Below are positions 11,244 through 22,343 of a DNA stretch of 64,000 nt, in pieces; within the stretch, counting starts at the first letter, position 1, and every line of letters begins with the position of its first letter. Position numbers and translations under genes: made by a program. The DNA is taken from assembly GCA_006937955.1 (NCBI GenBank), contig SSNP01000135.1:628060-692059 (forward strand), written 5' to 3'. This DNA is from Pachypanchax playfairii (lineage: Eukaryota > Chordata > Actinopteri > Cyprinodontiformes > Aplocheilidae). The notes below the pieces were generated by a model. That model was given only the letters and a program-made list of their open reading frames with translations, made no database searches and was not told the DNA's origin.

Positions 11244-12145
11244 GACACCAGGCTTAACTTCAGTAAAAACTTTATTTACAGTGTTCAAATGAAAAAGACA
11301 GGAGAGCTGAAATGACAGGCTTGTTATGGAAAAGATCAAGAGGGTGGTTAATACAGAGGCTGGCACACCGGAATGGATTACTGAGTCGTGAGAGAAGGTT
11401 CTTACTTGAGAGGAGCACAGGAGCCACGTCACTCTCCTGGCTGCCAGGCCCATGAGGCTGGCGCATATTGCTCAGGTCAGCCCAAGGTCACACAGGAGAA
11501 TACATACATACATATACATAAGCACGCATAAACCTACAGTATGTGTTAGAAAAAAAAAGTTGAATAAGACTACATGAGGTTCGAGGAGGTAAAAAAGGGT
11601 TCCTTACACCCAGTGCCCACAGGGGGGCACTGGATGGAAGCACAAAAAAAAAAACACTCCAGCGAGGGGTGAACAGATACCATGTACACACGGTAAGGTC
11701 ATCGAAGGGGCGTGTCTGCAATTATGACTATGTGAATGTGTTGCAAGAATGTAAACACTGTCATTGATCAACACTCTCAGATGTTTTTGTCAGGAAGTCT
11801 CTGAGCTTGGAAAGTCTGTCTGCTCCAGCTCCAGCATTTGGAGTGAGCGGGAGCAGGGGATGGAAACCGAGTGTCCTATCTGCATTCTCCTCAGGGGAGT
11901 TTGAAGTGTTGACCTTCGGCCCAGCCAAAACAAGATAAGACCAATCTTGAGGTAGGTTCTTACTGAGTATTATAAAATCATCTTGTTTTAGGTTCTTTGT
12001 AAACTCAGGCTTGATGAGAGGTGTATTACCTGTAGCTGACATGTTTCGGCGTGATTACTTCCGCCTTCTTCAGCGCTGTTGTTCCTGTAGATGTTACTTC
12101 CTTTTATGAGCGGGCAGCAGGGGGCGACATCGTCCCCTGCTGCCC
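11244..12145. other. Unclassified repeat-like sequence
   Basis: The first part continues the split repeat seen before 10587. Near 12040-12085 there is CATGTTTCGGCG with TTCCGCCTTCTTCAGCGC, a motif like those in some fish LINE or DIRS ends. A 93-codon minus-strand frame (11761-12042) is not recognised. Confidence 0.35.
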
Positions 12146-12480
12146 GCACACACACACACACACACAAGTGTGTTTTGTTATCCTTATGGGGACCGTCCAT
12201 TGACTTCCATTGATTTTAGTAACTAGATTTATACCTAACCCAAACCCTTTTCCTAACCTTAACCATTACTGATCTATAACTAACCCTAAGACTAACTAAA
12301 ACTCTATTCACACCATACCTATAAACCTAACACCTAACCCCTAACCCTAAAAAGGGGAGTCCCCCTCATGGGGACCAGGCTTCGGTCCCCACAAGAACCC
12401 TCGGACCCCAGAAAGATAGTAAAAGTCAGGAAACTGGTCCTCAGGAGGTCAGAAATACAAACCCACACACAGACACACAC
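12146..12480. repeat. Dispersed repeat with CA microsatellites and CCTAAC motifs
   Basis: Starts with a CA run (12146-12167), then ATGGGGACCGTCCATTGACT, a stretch rich in CTAACCCT-like motifs, and ends near GGTCCCCACAAGAACC. This order is familiar from a dispersed fish repeat, but I cannot name it. The telomere-like motifs are degenerate and interior. Confidence 0.5.
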
Positions 12481-12486
12481 ACACAC

Positions 12487-12768
12487 TTAAAAGCTACAAA
12501 AACAGTATAAGTATAAAACAATGAGTGTAAAACAACGATAAGATAAAGATAAAGAAACACACTGATAAGAATCAAAATCGATCCTAAAACATACGGGGAG
12601 CCAATGCAATGATTGTAAGACCGGTGTAATGTGCTCCTGCCTCCTGGTCTTCATCAGGACACGAGCTGCTGAATTTTGTAGTAGCTGTAAACTTGAGATA
12701 GTCTTTTTGGGAAGACCAGAAAGCAGGGCATTACAGTAATCAATACTGCTGGTGATAAAAGTATGCAC
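12487..12768 (-). pseudogene. LINE reverse transcriptase 3' fragment
   Basis: The frame contains SSIDYCNALLSGLP, LQLLQNSAARVLMKTRRQEH and ITPVLQSLHWLPVCFRIDF, the conserved module after the polymerase domain in L2/Rex1-type LINEs. The polymerase motifs are absent and the frame runs out into unrelated sequence after IDFDSYQ. It is a 5'- and 3'-truncated relic. Confidence 0.8.
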
Positions 12769-13290
12769 TAGCGTCTCCGCATTGGCCCAAGAGAGAATGG
12801 GGCAGACTCTGGCTTTGTTCTTTAGATGATAAAAACCTATTTTGGTGACGTTTTTTTTTTGTGGGGAATAAAAGTCAGCTCAGAGTCAAAAAATCATGCC
12901 CAGGTTCTTCACTTGAAAAGATGGATTGAAAGACAGTGATTGTAATTTTGTTAAAGGTTTCGCTCTCTGAGCCTCAGGACCCATAATTAAAACCTCAGTT
13001 TTGTTCTGGTTGAACTGGAGCGCTTAGATCCAGTAGAACCAACACTGTCGCCTTTTTAACATCATAGTTTAATCTAAAATCCTTTAAAATCTTTAAAAGA
13101 GCCGTCTCTGTGCTGTGGTTCACCCTGAAACCAGACTGAAATTTCTCTAGGACATTATGAGCATTAATAAAATCATTAAGTTGAATAAAAACAAGTTTTT
13201 CTAAAACTTTAATTAAAAATAGTAAGTTAGAGACCGGTCGGTAGTTGTTTAAATAACTTTACCATGAGCTTGACATTGATTCCTGCAGCT
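12769..13290. repeat. Probable continuation of a LINE-related repeat
   Basis: The stretch around GCCTCAGGACCCATAATTAA and AACCAGACTGAAATTTCTCT resembles a dispersed fish repeat next to RT fragments. No frame stays open, and I cannot assign it to a named family. Confidence 0.35.
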
Positions 13291-13397
13291 GTCCAAAATT
13301 GCATGTTCTTGCTTTTAACTTGAGGTCGGTCAAAAACGTATGGTTGTTGCATACGCGACCAAAAGACGTACCTCTCAAACGTTTCATTCTTTTAGGG

Positions 13398-13652
13398 CTA
13401 ATCATCATCAAACTTCCTTACCACCTTGTCAAACTTTTCCTTATCTTGTGCAGTCGCAAACACAAACATGTTATATACTTCCACCGCCTGTGGTCCTGCT
13501 ACCATAAGAAGCAGTGCTATCTTCCGTGTATCAGGCTTGCTATCCAGGCCGACAGCTTGAAGGTACAGCATAAAAGGCTGTTTAAAATGTCGCCACTCAC
13601 AATCCACGTTTCCGTTCCAGTTGATGGCACCAGGCGGCTTAACACTTTCCAT
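13398..13652 (-). pseudogene. Ty3/gypsy gag N-terminus, truncated
   Basis: From the ATG at 13652 the frame reads MESVKPPGAINWNGNVDCEW and continues with PFMLYLQAVGLDSKPDTRKI and KEKFDKVVRKF, the typical N-terminal gag of fish Ty3/gypsy elements. About 80 residues remain, ending in a spurious DDD and stop where homology is lost near 13398. The capsid remainder, zinc knuckle and pol are absent. A probable LTR (13687-13896) lies just upstream on the same strand. Confidence 0.75.
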
Positions 13653-13686
13653 GATGACTTTCTTCACTGGTCCACTCCTGGTACCA

Positions 13687-13896
13687 TGTCTTGTTTTGTT
13701 TATAAAAACAACAATTGTAGTTGTGAGCAACTTCTTTATTCTCTTCTTCTTTAGCAACTAGCATACAAGTGTACATACTCCGGCTCTTCTTCTACTAACA
13801 GTATATATCAGTTAGCTTAGACAGCCCCCTAGTGGTGTGTAGGGGAACACGTATTATGAAAGTTTGCCTCTTCAATACGTGTTATTCGGGGCAACA
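13687..13896 (-). repeat. Probable LTR of the gypsy fragment
   Basis: On the minus strand the segment starts TGTTGCCCCGAATAACACG and ends AAAACAAGACA. It is followed by TGGTACCAGGAGTGG, which begins TGG as a primer-binding site should. It carries a TATATA motif and lies 34 bp upstream of the gag ATG. Only one LTR is present, so the limits and duplication cannot be confirmed. Confidence 0.5.
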
Positions 13897-16300
13897 CCTT
13901 CTTTCGAAGGAATTAAATATTAGAATATTTAATCAGTTTATTTCAGTCTCATAATATGAAGCCGCATGTCCGTCCAGATAGTGACTCAAATCACACATAA
14001 AAACTCACTGAATCGGCCAATTAAAATTATGGTGAATATTTATTGAACAACAAGGAAGACAGACCAATAAACAGACAAACAAATAAACAGTTAAACACGG
14101 AATGGAATTAACGATGCTATGAACAGGAAATTACGTCAGATTTAGTATGTTTCTAGAATAAGTGGACTTTCTAACGTTCAAGAATCTTAAACACTAGTAA
14201 GAGTGGGTGAGGAAATGGAAAATGCTCTTTTAACACGGAAGATAATTTTGAATTTAAGAAAAATTGTAATTTTGGAGTGAGAGAAAGGGGACAAAAAAAG
14301 GATGGAGGCACAGATTTCACTTCCGGGCCACTGAGATACCAACACAACTGTTTTCAATCCTTTGTCATGGATTAAATTAAATCGATCTCTTACTTCTTTG
14401 CAGCACGGTTGGGAGTTTTCGCTCCTTTAGTTCCCAGAGAGTTCCGTCTGTTTCGAAGCGGCTTTTCTCCAAATGTCGGAACTTTTCCTGGGTTTGGCTG
14501 CACGTCTGCTTTGCAAGCAGGGTAGAGATCTGTCGCTGGAAGGTACTCGTCACGTGTCGAAGGCCCACCGAAAGAATTCTGGGATCTGTAGTTTCTTCCT
14601 CCAGCTGGCGACGTGAAGTCTGGATCTTGTGGAATTAAACTATTCAAACAAAATACTTTGCGTGTTTGAACGTGCGTCGAATTTAAAGAAAAATGAACTT
14701 TGAGGGTAAAGAAAATCGCGCGTCAAAACGAAAGCTTAAGTGTCTAATAAACGAGGAGTTCGTTAAAATAAAATCAAGAAAAAGGCTTTAAACTCGCAAA
14801 ACGAGGTAAAAATGATAAAAATGAAACGTGAGTAAAAAGTCTAAAAGGAAGTAAAAGAAGTATAAAAAGTAATATAAAAAAAAAGGAAAAAAGTGAAGTA
14901 GGTATAAAAATTAGACAGAAGTGCGGGAGTGACTCGGGAGTCCTGCGCGAGCTTAATTATAGACTCTTTTCCCCGCCTTTAGGTGTGGCTATCATGGGCT
15001 CTTAGCCAATGAAAAATCCGTTTTGGGGAATTTTAATTTTAGGACGGCCCTTGGGTGTTGGTCACAGGTTCCCTTTTATTACATCAAATAAAAAACGCTT
15101 GCTCATCCACTCTTTGTAAGACTATCATTGCCATCAATTTTATCTTTTAACAAGAATTAATGAACAGTGTTTCCTTATTCTGATGACATATTACTTTTTA
15201 CACATATCAGTATTTGTTCCTGAGTGGTAAAGAAGGGATTTGCAGGTTAATTCAATATATCCTAAGATCTGTAACATGTTTAATCAAAGCATTATTTTAA
15301 ATCAATTTAGATTACATTGCTCTTTATATCGACTTACTGAAGAGTTTCAAGTTGATTTATTTATAAAGCGCCAGTTCATGACAAAGTCATTTCAAGGCAC
15401 TTCATAGAAAAAATCAACCAATTAATAATAAAACATTTTCTATCTAAAGAACCAGCCGATTGGGCTGAATTGAAGAGAGTGATTTAAACACATTTCGTTT
15501 TATGCAATGAACAATGTATCACTAGTTCATGTAGAAAGAATGTTCCTTAGGCATCTCCTGTGGAGAGGACTTTTGATTTGCAGTCATTGATCAGATCACA
15601 GTTGAATAATTCTGAAATTCACATGCTTATTATCAGAGTTTCACTGAATATAGTTTTCAGATATACATCAAATCATTTTATCACTGTAGTTAAACTGGGT
15701 GAACATTCCTTCAGAGCACAGATGTGGGTTTGAAACCTGTAAAGAAAAAAGGAGTGATTGAATTAGCTGTGATCACATTAAATAGTTCATATGTGTATTG
15801 AAGCAGTCTGGGTCAGTCATCGTGGCTGAAGAGGGGGTGCTTTTGGGTGAGACTCGGAGCCATTCTGTCTGACGTTTGAAGCAAACCAGGATGCTTTATA
15901 CAAACACAAAAAGGAGGTTTTCTAAACACATTCGCATTTGCTGTAAATTATCTCAGCAGGGTATGTGGCTTCAAAGGGCTTTTTCCAGACCAGGTTCTGC
16001 TGAAAACTGTTTTCACAGTGGGGGGGTTTTACCAGACTCGAGTGAACCGTCGTTAAGTGTCGAAAAGGACATAATCCATTCACAGAGAGAGGAAATCCTG
16101 GGTAGTTTTATGACCCCAGGGCATGTAAAGCTATCAGAAACAGTCACTGATACACACACGCTTCTTCAGTTTGATCAATCAGAAATGAGGCTGTTGATGC
16201 ATCCTACAGGTGTTTCTAAACTGACCCACATAACTCCTATCAACACAGGACCTGTGTGCATGGACCCACCTGTGACCATAAGGTTTCTCCATAAAATTGT
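13897..16300. other. Uncharacterised region with an unknown 85-codon frame
   Basis: No TIR pair, LINE motif or SINE box recognised. The minus-strand frame 14390-14647 is rich in Pro, Asn and basic residues (MNSLIPQDPDFTSPAGGRNY, then GTKGAKTPNRAAKK) and is not recognised. It could be a retroelement leader peptide or chance. The 15.1-16.3 kb part is ordinary AT-rich sequence. Confidence 0.35.
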
Positions 16301-16309
16301 TTGACAGTG

Positions 16310-17250
16310 GGTGTGAAAAGCCCCAGCCCCAGCCCCCAGACCTCAAAGAAGACCACAGGGCCAACCCAAACCCAAGTTATCAAGGTCCCAACCCCCAGAG
16401 CAGCAGAGCCTAGGCAGGCCATCGCAGGATCAACCAAAGCCTCCTCCCATACAAGACCATAGGCAATCTCCAGAGCAGTTGCCCTGCAACTGCAGTACAG
16501 GTGCCCCAGGGAGCCATAGTGATGATCCCACAGGCCAGTAGCCAGCCACCCCCAAGCACCCCGGGATGCAGATCCAAAGTCCAAGACCCAAGGGCAGCCC
16601 CCCGCCCCCAAGCAGGTATCTGACGTAGCCAGGAAGTGCTCAGCCCACCAGCCAGCCACTGGGAGAAGGCCAGTACGCACCCCAAGCACCCAGCCCCAAA
16701 CTCTAGAAGCCCCCAGTGCATAAGCTGGTGGCGGAACCAGTAAGCAGTGGGGAGCTTGGTGGGGGGAGAAAGGCCCTAATAAAGGGGCATAAGATATTGT
16801 TAGACAGAGGGTGAGTGAAGTGCAGGGTCTTCTCACATCCCTGTTCTCTGCCTGCCGCCTGGGGCTGGAGGACCTGGCCATCTAGTCAGGGTCAGAGGTG
16901 GGTGGCGGTGGTCTGTGACAGGCAGCATTCCTGGTGGTCTGCTTTGCTCTGCCTCAGAAGGGGAGGAATCAACTCCTGGGTCTGGGATTAGTTGCCACCC
17001 TGGGGGTACTGGTACCTAGATCAGGGAGTGTAGAGTGTGTAGGGGGAGTGTAAGTATGTCTGTGGTGTCTATTTTGATTTCTGTCCATGCTGGTGTGTAT
17101 GGTAGAGTTGCGCATGTGTGCATAAGGGTGGGAATGCATGCTTGTATATGTGTAGGACTGTTTGTGTATGTTTGTCTGTCTTTGTCTATGTGTCTGGGTA
17201 GGTCTTAGACTCCCTCCTCGTCTTATTTCTAAAGCTGAGCCCAACCAGCC
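16310..17250. repeat. GC-rich then TG-rich low-complexity block
   Basis: 16317-16720 is dominated by CCCAAGCACCC- and CAGCCCC-like words, and 17020-17210 by TGTGTATG-like words. Composition differs sharply from the flanks. It could be the untranslated region of a fish LINE-1/Tx1-like element, but I see no coding part, so this is weak inference. The long frames here (for example 16240-16881 minus) follow from the low stop density. Confidence 0.35.
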
Positions 17251-17264
17251 TATGGAAGAAGCTC

Positions 17265-17460
17265 ATTTCAACCACCTTTATCTGGAATCTCATTATTTCA
17301 GTCAGGATCCAGATCTCATGACAATAGATGAGGTTTGGAATGTAGACAGACTTCTTGACTACAACAGACCGGAGCAGCACCCTCATCACTGGGTATGAGG
17401 CCCAAGTACGTTGATCCATCTCCTACTCCATCCAGCCATCACTCATGAACAAGACTCTCA
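17265..17460 (-). pseudogene. Rex3/RTE LINE remnant, left part
   Basis: Diverged match to the Rex3 region whose plus-strand reading goes from a TCTGGAATCTCATT-like word through CATGACAATAGATGAGG to ACTCATGAACAAGACTCT. The continuation lies at 19245-19271 beyond the Harbinger-like element: joined across the gap the sequence reads AAGACTCTCAGACATTTTG, as Rex3 would. It is an old, frame-broken RT relic on the minus strand. Confidence 0.6.
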
Positions 17461-18117
17461 GGGCCTGATTAATCAAAGGTTTGCGGTTGTTAAAACAGGC
17501 ACAAACCGCTCAGCGGCCGCAAAAACAAGAAGCAGGTGATTTACTAACGGCACACAGGAATAACTGTGCCTGTTAAACCTGCCGTCAGACGCGCAAAGTC
17601 ATTTTTGCGCCTTTGCCCTTGATTAATATGCAATGTGGGCATTTCTGTCAGAGGAAGCAAAATATTGGGAGGAGAACATGTAAATAAGTGGGCATTACAG
17701 GTGCAGTGTGATTTATCAAACCTGAAACTGTTTCTGGATTCTAATTTTGCACATATTTTTACCGCCTTTTAAAAGCATGTCTAAACTCGGCGCAAAAATG
17801 ACTGCACTGTTTGTTGCAATGAGAAGGACACAGACAGACACGTGGCTCATTCCAGCACACTGTGACAGTGTTGCGTCTCCCAGGGTAGATTGTCTAGTGT
17901 GTGTCACAGGTTTTGAATGCAGTGTTATGCGAGCAAATACATTAATTTTCCAAACACTTGTGATGCAAACGTTGTAGCAAATTATCCAGGCTCACGATTC
18001 TTTCATTCTGAGGAAAAGTGTTATATTTACAAGGTTAAGAGATGGTGAATATGGACATGTCTCTTGGGTGCATGTGTTGCGTTATTCTAATATCATTCCA
18101 CACATTTATGAATTTAA

Positions 18118-18702
18118 AGAGGCCATTTCATACAAATTTCAGGACTTTGTGGTTATTTCTTAAGTATTAACCAGTAATATGAAACATTTCATATCTAAAA
18201 AACGCCAGGAAACACTTATTAACAGACCTTTCAATCTGTCTGCATTAAACTTTGGGTGGTTCCGGCTCCTTCCGTCAGGCCTCGAGCAGCAGCTTATTCA
18301 TATTCATTGTTCGAATTTGCTGGACTCTGATTGGCTAACAAACTAGCCTATGAGAGCAAAGAATACTGTTTCCTGCCCTGCTGCGCATGGCAACGTCAGA
18401 CGTCGTGTCTTCCTGTTTGCTACGTCTTATGCTACAGCTTTTTAGTGAGCAGCATGCTAGGCGTGATTTCAACTGGGGGAGATGCCGAATACTAACAAAC
18501 AAAGGAGTTGTGACCAAACAGATAAAGGCCATTCGGACTCGGGAGAACTCAGGTGTTATCGCCACCTCTGTAGTTTGAGAGATTAAAACTGAAAGAGAAG
18601 TCGTTGACCTGTTTTCACACCCACTATGAAGGTAAGAAGACCTGTGGAGCTAAAATATTCAACAGAAACCTCAGAAAAACAGTTTTTAATGGAAGGGCCT
18701 CC
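18118..18702 (+). mobile_element. TTAA-flanked MITE, family 1, copy B
   Basis: 585 bp from AGAGGCCATTTCATAC to GGAAGGGCCTCC, with TTAA at 18114-18117 and 18703-18706. It is the longest copy of this family in the window and is nested in the Harbinger-like element. Confidence 0.8.
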
Positions 18703-18731
18703 TTAATAGCAGCTTGTGATCTATTCCTAAG

Positions 18732-19013
18732 GTGATAGCACAGACCCCCTTTACCCCCCGCACTCAACCCGACTGCTGGGGAGTAACATCAATACAATCT
18801 TGCCCACATGCGCATGAGAAACATTGTGGAGTGCACTGCATCCTGAAAAGCAAGTGGCGGTGTTTGGACCGCACTGGGGGGAACTTTGCACACCAGGTCG
18901 CTCTGATCCCTGTTGTTTGCTGTGTGTTGCACAACATTCCACATCATCACAGAATGGAGCCTGAAGATGTCTTTGCTGCAGCTCAACAATATATTTTTTG
19001 CCTCTTCTGCTAA
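18732..19013 (+). pseudogene. Harbinger transposase C-terminal remnant
   Basis: The frame includes LKSKWRCLDRTGG, then VALIPVVCCVLHNIPHHH and RMEPEDVFAAAQQ. The K(G/S)(R/K)WRCL and CCVLHNI motifs are hallmarks of the end of the DDE nuclease domain in PIF/Harbinger transposases. The rest of the protein is gone, partly displaced by the MITE just upstream. Confidence 0.7.
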
Positions 19014-19271
19014 TATTTGAAGCTCCAATGGCTTGAAATTCATTTTCTGTTTACGCCTTTCTTGCGCCCGCAAGAGAGTAGCGCCGTCAAACTCCTCATT
19101 TGAATATTGCTTTTGGCGCCAGTTAACAATTGCGCAATCAGTCTTAGTAGATCACCCGCAAATCAGGAACACGCCCTTGGTGCAAAATTTTTGCGGCACA
19201 CGCAATTTTGCACTCTTTACTTGAAATATTGATAAATCACGCCCTCAGACATTTTGAGGAGTTGACTCTTA

Positions 19272-20074
19272 TGGTGCGTTCACAGCGGCCCAACCATCAA
19301 CTTCATAAGCGGTAAGTTTATATGTAAAGTCTATGGTGGATGGGCGTCAGACAGACGTCAACGGCTCTGCGGCGCTTTGTGAGCATTATGAGCGGCAACT
19401 TTTCAAGATTTTCTGGCATTTCACGCGTTGACGCTTGAAAAGCTCAAAGTTCAGCTAGCTGAACTTTTGACGCTCATAACGCTCTTGAAGCGGCATGTCA
19501 ACCAATCAGAGCGTCTCATCGTAGTGAATAATGTTATGTGAAATAGTCTAGAAAACGCTGATTTCAAAAATCATACATAACATTACTGTAGACAGATGGA
19601 CAGGCGCTCTTCGGGAGGAATAGAGGGCCTGTAGTTGGTGTCCTGGTGGGTGATTTGAGCAACGATGCGGCCCAGGAGGTCATCAAACTGGGAGCGGGAC
19701 AGATGGAAGTAGCGCTGGAAGCAAACCTCATCCAAACATAGCTCCTGGAGCAAATGGTTAAACTCACCAAACTCAGAACGCATCTGAAGAATGGGGTGTA
19801 TCCACAAACGGCGCTGATGCACCTGACGTCGACGTTGTCTAGATCTATGAAGTAAATAAATCCAAGCCACTGTCACAATATGATCCGCCATAGCTCCGAA
19901 CATCCGATAACAAAGGAAGCCCCGCCTTCGCGCTCTTTTTCGGTCAGGCTTTACGAGCTTTAACGCCTATGCGCTCTGACTGGCAGGCGTTTTGTGAGCT
20001 TCAACTTTCCCGTCAAATTTGGAGCGTTATCAGCGTTGCTTGACGTTGACAAAGTGGCCGGTGTGAACGCACCA
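19272..20074 (-). mobile_element. PIF/Harbinger deletion derivative, copy 2
   Basis: 803 bp with termini TGGTGCGTTCACAGCGGCCC and GGCCGGTGTGAACGCACCA, and an exact TTA duplication (19269-19271 and 20075-20077). It keeps the sequence that copy 3 lost to nested insertions, so it serves as an empty-site reference. It carries the longest transposase remnant of the three. Confidence 0.9.
19583..19903 (-). pseudogene. Harbinger transposase N-terminal exon, copy 2
   Basis: 106 residues starting MFGAMADHIVTVAWIYLLHR, with an Arg-rich stretch (RSRQRRRQVHQRR, residues 20-32), then LWIHPILQMRSEFGEFNHLL and CFQRYFHLSRSQFDDLLGRI. It ends at RPSIPPEERLSICLQ where a complete protein would go on to the nuclease domain. 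The catalytic DDE residues are all missing. It is better preserved than the copy at 10849-11055. Confidence 0.85.
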
Positions 20075-20179
20075 TTATCATAGCCGCTTTGCACAAAAAC
20101 AAACTGTATACAACCAAATAGGTCCCCACTTAAAATCAGCTGTTTCTCATCTCAGTAGGCAAGTTTTCATGCAGACATG

Positions 20180-20257
20180 CAGTACAGACCAAAAGTTTGG
20201 ACACACCTTCTAATTCTCTTTGAAAAGAAGGTGTGTCCAAACTTTTGGTCTGTACTG
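20180..20257. mobile_element. Fold-back Tc1/mariner remnant (perfect hairpin)
   Basis: CAGTACAGACCAAAAGTTTG and the following bases to CCTTCT form a 32-base arm, perfectly complementary to 20226-20257, with a 14-base loop. The arm is the terminal sequence of a common fish Tc1/mariner family. So this looks like two TIRs with nearly all of the interior lost. The flanks do not keep a clear TA pair. Confidence 0.75.
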
Positions 20258-22207
20258 TACATGCACAGAAATGTAAATAATGCATTGCAAGTAATTTTTA
20301 AGTATTGAGCTTCATCCAGGCTTTTTCTGTTTGTCAATATCTGAAAAAACTCATCCGTGCATTTCAGCAGAAAAAAAGCTTTTTATCATCTAATTTATCA
20401 TTTCACTATCATTTCTCAATAAGTCAATTTAACTTGGAAAAAATGGAGAGTAAGGATTTCCAATATCTCACACCACTGTGCATGAAGTCAAGATTAACCC
20501 AGCATCCTCCTTCATCACGTCCAGTTTTTCTCTTTCTCTTGACTTAAACTGCAAAAATCAACACATTTTATTACACATTTTACAGGAAATGTGTGCCAAA
20601 ACACTAAATAAAACTATACTAACTAAAGTCAATTTAACAAAATGTTACCCTTTAAGCAAAAAATAATTAAAAAGTCTTCAATATTACTCATTTTAAATGA
20701 CAAAACAAAGTCTCACTCCATTCCAGCCATTAGCTTCCTGTTCATGATGCTATTTGTCAAATCTCAACTTCTTTTCAAGGTCAAAATCTACAGTGAGGCT
20801 ATAACTCAACTATCATCTAATTAAGGAGGCCAATGATCATTTGAATGGAGTAATGAAGGAGAGAAAATGCCGACGTCAGACCTTATTAGTGCCAAGCAGG
20901 ACACTTTAAGGAGTGATGAGCCATTGGCCAAGAGCATACAACTAATTAGCATCTCAAAAGAAAACTTGATGAGCAAATTGCTGAATAATTATTGTAATAT
21001 TTCCAGAAATAAATATTGTCACGCATTTAGTCATGAGGCCACATTGTGTGTGCCATTTTTCAGTTTGGTAATGAAACCAGTAATATCCTTTCAGATGACT
21101 TACAATTAGGAGAGGATTTCATAAGCATATGTTTATCACGCAAATTTTTAAATGGATAAATGTTTTAGCAGATAAACAGTAAACCAGCTCTATATCACAA
21201 ATCAAGTAGTTGTTGGAGGTACCAACTACTTGTCATTAAACTTTGTCATATTGCTTTAGTTTAAATCAATTCATCCATGCGGTCTCTCCTGTTCCCTGTA
21301 TGAAGCTTTGAATTTGGCATCTTTATCTAATTTATGCATCTTGACGAAATACAAGTCTGAATTTATTGGTGCTGGACTAATGGTATTCATTAACCTTCAC
21401 AACAGTAAAATGTTTGATTGGAAAATGGCATTTCCCTCTTCAAAGGCACGTTCCATTTCATTTGCAATTTAGACACTTCAAATGAGTCATTAAATGCTAT
21501 TTTACTTCAAACGTCCAGTTTATGTATGGTAATAAGTATACCTCATCACACTTAACATGATGCATGCTCACACCAAGACAGGCACGCCATCATGCACACC
21601 GGCAGACACGATGCCATGCAGGGTGCCGTGAAACAAAAGCAGGAATTTATTTTCATTTGACAGACATCTTACACTCACTGAGCTGTGTTTGAATATTAGC
21701 ACATTATTAGGAACAATGCATCTGAGGCATAATTCTGTCTTATCATTAGGCTGATCTCCAACTAATTATATTTCATAATTAATGAGATGTTATTAGGAGA
21801 CTCACTGTGAATTTCTTTTTAAAGTTTGTGTGTTTTTTAAGAAAATTTAAAAAAAAAACTTCTGCCTCTTTTGTTATAAGATGGCAAGCTTTTGGGACAC
21901 AACTTTACATACAGTTTATGTATTTATTCCTATGTACAGTATGTCTAACCCAGTGCCCCCTGGTGATGATCTAATGCCCCTTTTACACTGGGGTCGACAT
22001 TGGATGGGACAGGTAGGTTCAGACCCATTCTGGCGCATATCCAAACATCTTTGTTTGGGCCGACCCGATCCCTTTTTGCGGACCACATCTGCCTCGGCTT
22101 GAAATGTACAGAAGTGACCCAACACGCCCAAATATGGACTGATTTGTCCAGTAAAGTGATAGTCACATGCCTACCTTCAAAGAATAAAAGTACAGTATTT
22201 CCTTTAA
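20258..22207. other. Repeat-poor AT-rich sequence
   Basis: No mobile element recognised. At 21640-21830 there is a cluster of TAATTA, ATTAGG and AACAATG words, typical of homeobox- and SOX-bound non-coding elements. A stretch near 21960-22130 starting TAATGCCCCTTTTACACTGG resembles a hAT or Harbinger end, but no partner end is visible. Confidence 0.4.
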
Positions 22208-22339
22208 AGATCCTATATAAATGCAAAAACAACTTTTAACCTATTCGAACAATAACTTAACAATACAAGTTCTAAGGGAGGAGGGTTAGAAAAGGGGGGT
22301 TAACAGCTCCAAAAAGTGATTTTGCATGGTATAGGACCT
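22208..22339. mobile_element. TTAA-flanked MITE, family 2, short copy
   Basis: 132 bp, from AGATCCTATATAAATGC to the inverse GCATGGTATAGGACCT, with TTAA at 22204-22207 and 22340-22343. Its right end, read in reverse, matches the start of the element at 63613 (AGGTCCTGTATCATG, ACTTTTTGGAGC, TTAACC). Confidence 0.8.
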
Positions 22340-22343
22340 TTAA

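Larger units (their letters stand above)
17461..19244 (+). mobile_element. Harbinger-like transposon inserted in Rex3
   Basis: Termini are GGGCCTGATTAATCAAAG and, inward from the right, GGGCGTGATTTATCAATA. TCA flanks both sides (17458-17460 and 19245-19247), and removing the element restores Rex3-like sequence. It holds a TTAA MITE (18118-18702) and a C-terminal Harbinger transposase remnant (18732-19013). Confidence 0.75.

Noticed and set aside
12200..12360. Telomere-like CCTAAC repeats as an interstitial telomere
   Set aside because: Motifs are degenerate, mixed with other words and part of a dispersed repeat; no uniform TTAGGG array.
13398..13896. Endogenous retrovirus
   Set aside because: Only a Ty3/gypsy-type gag start and a short LTR are visible, with no pol or envelope, so a retrotransposon remnant is the simpler call.
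16240..16881. 213-codon minus-strand frame
   Set aside because: Lies in GC-rich low-complexity DNA with few stops; overlapping long frames on the same strand and no protein signature.
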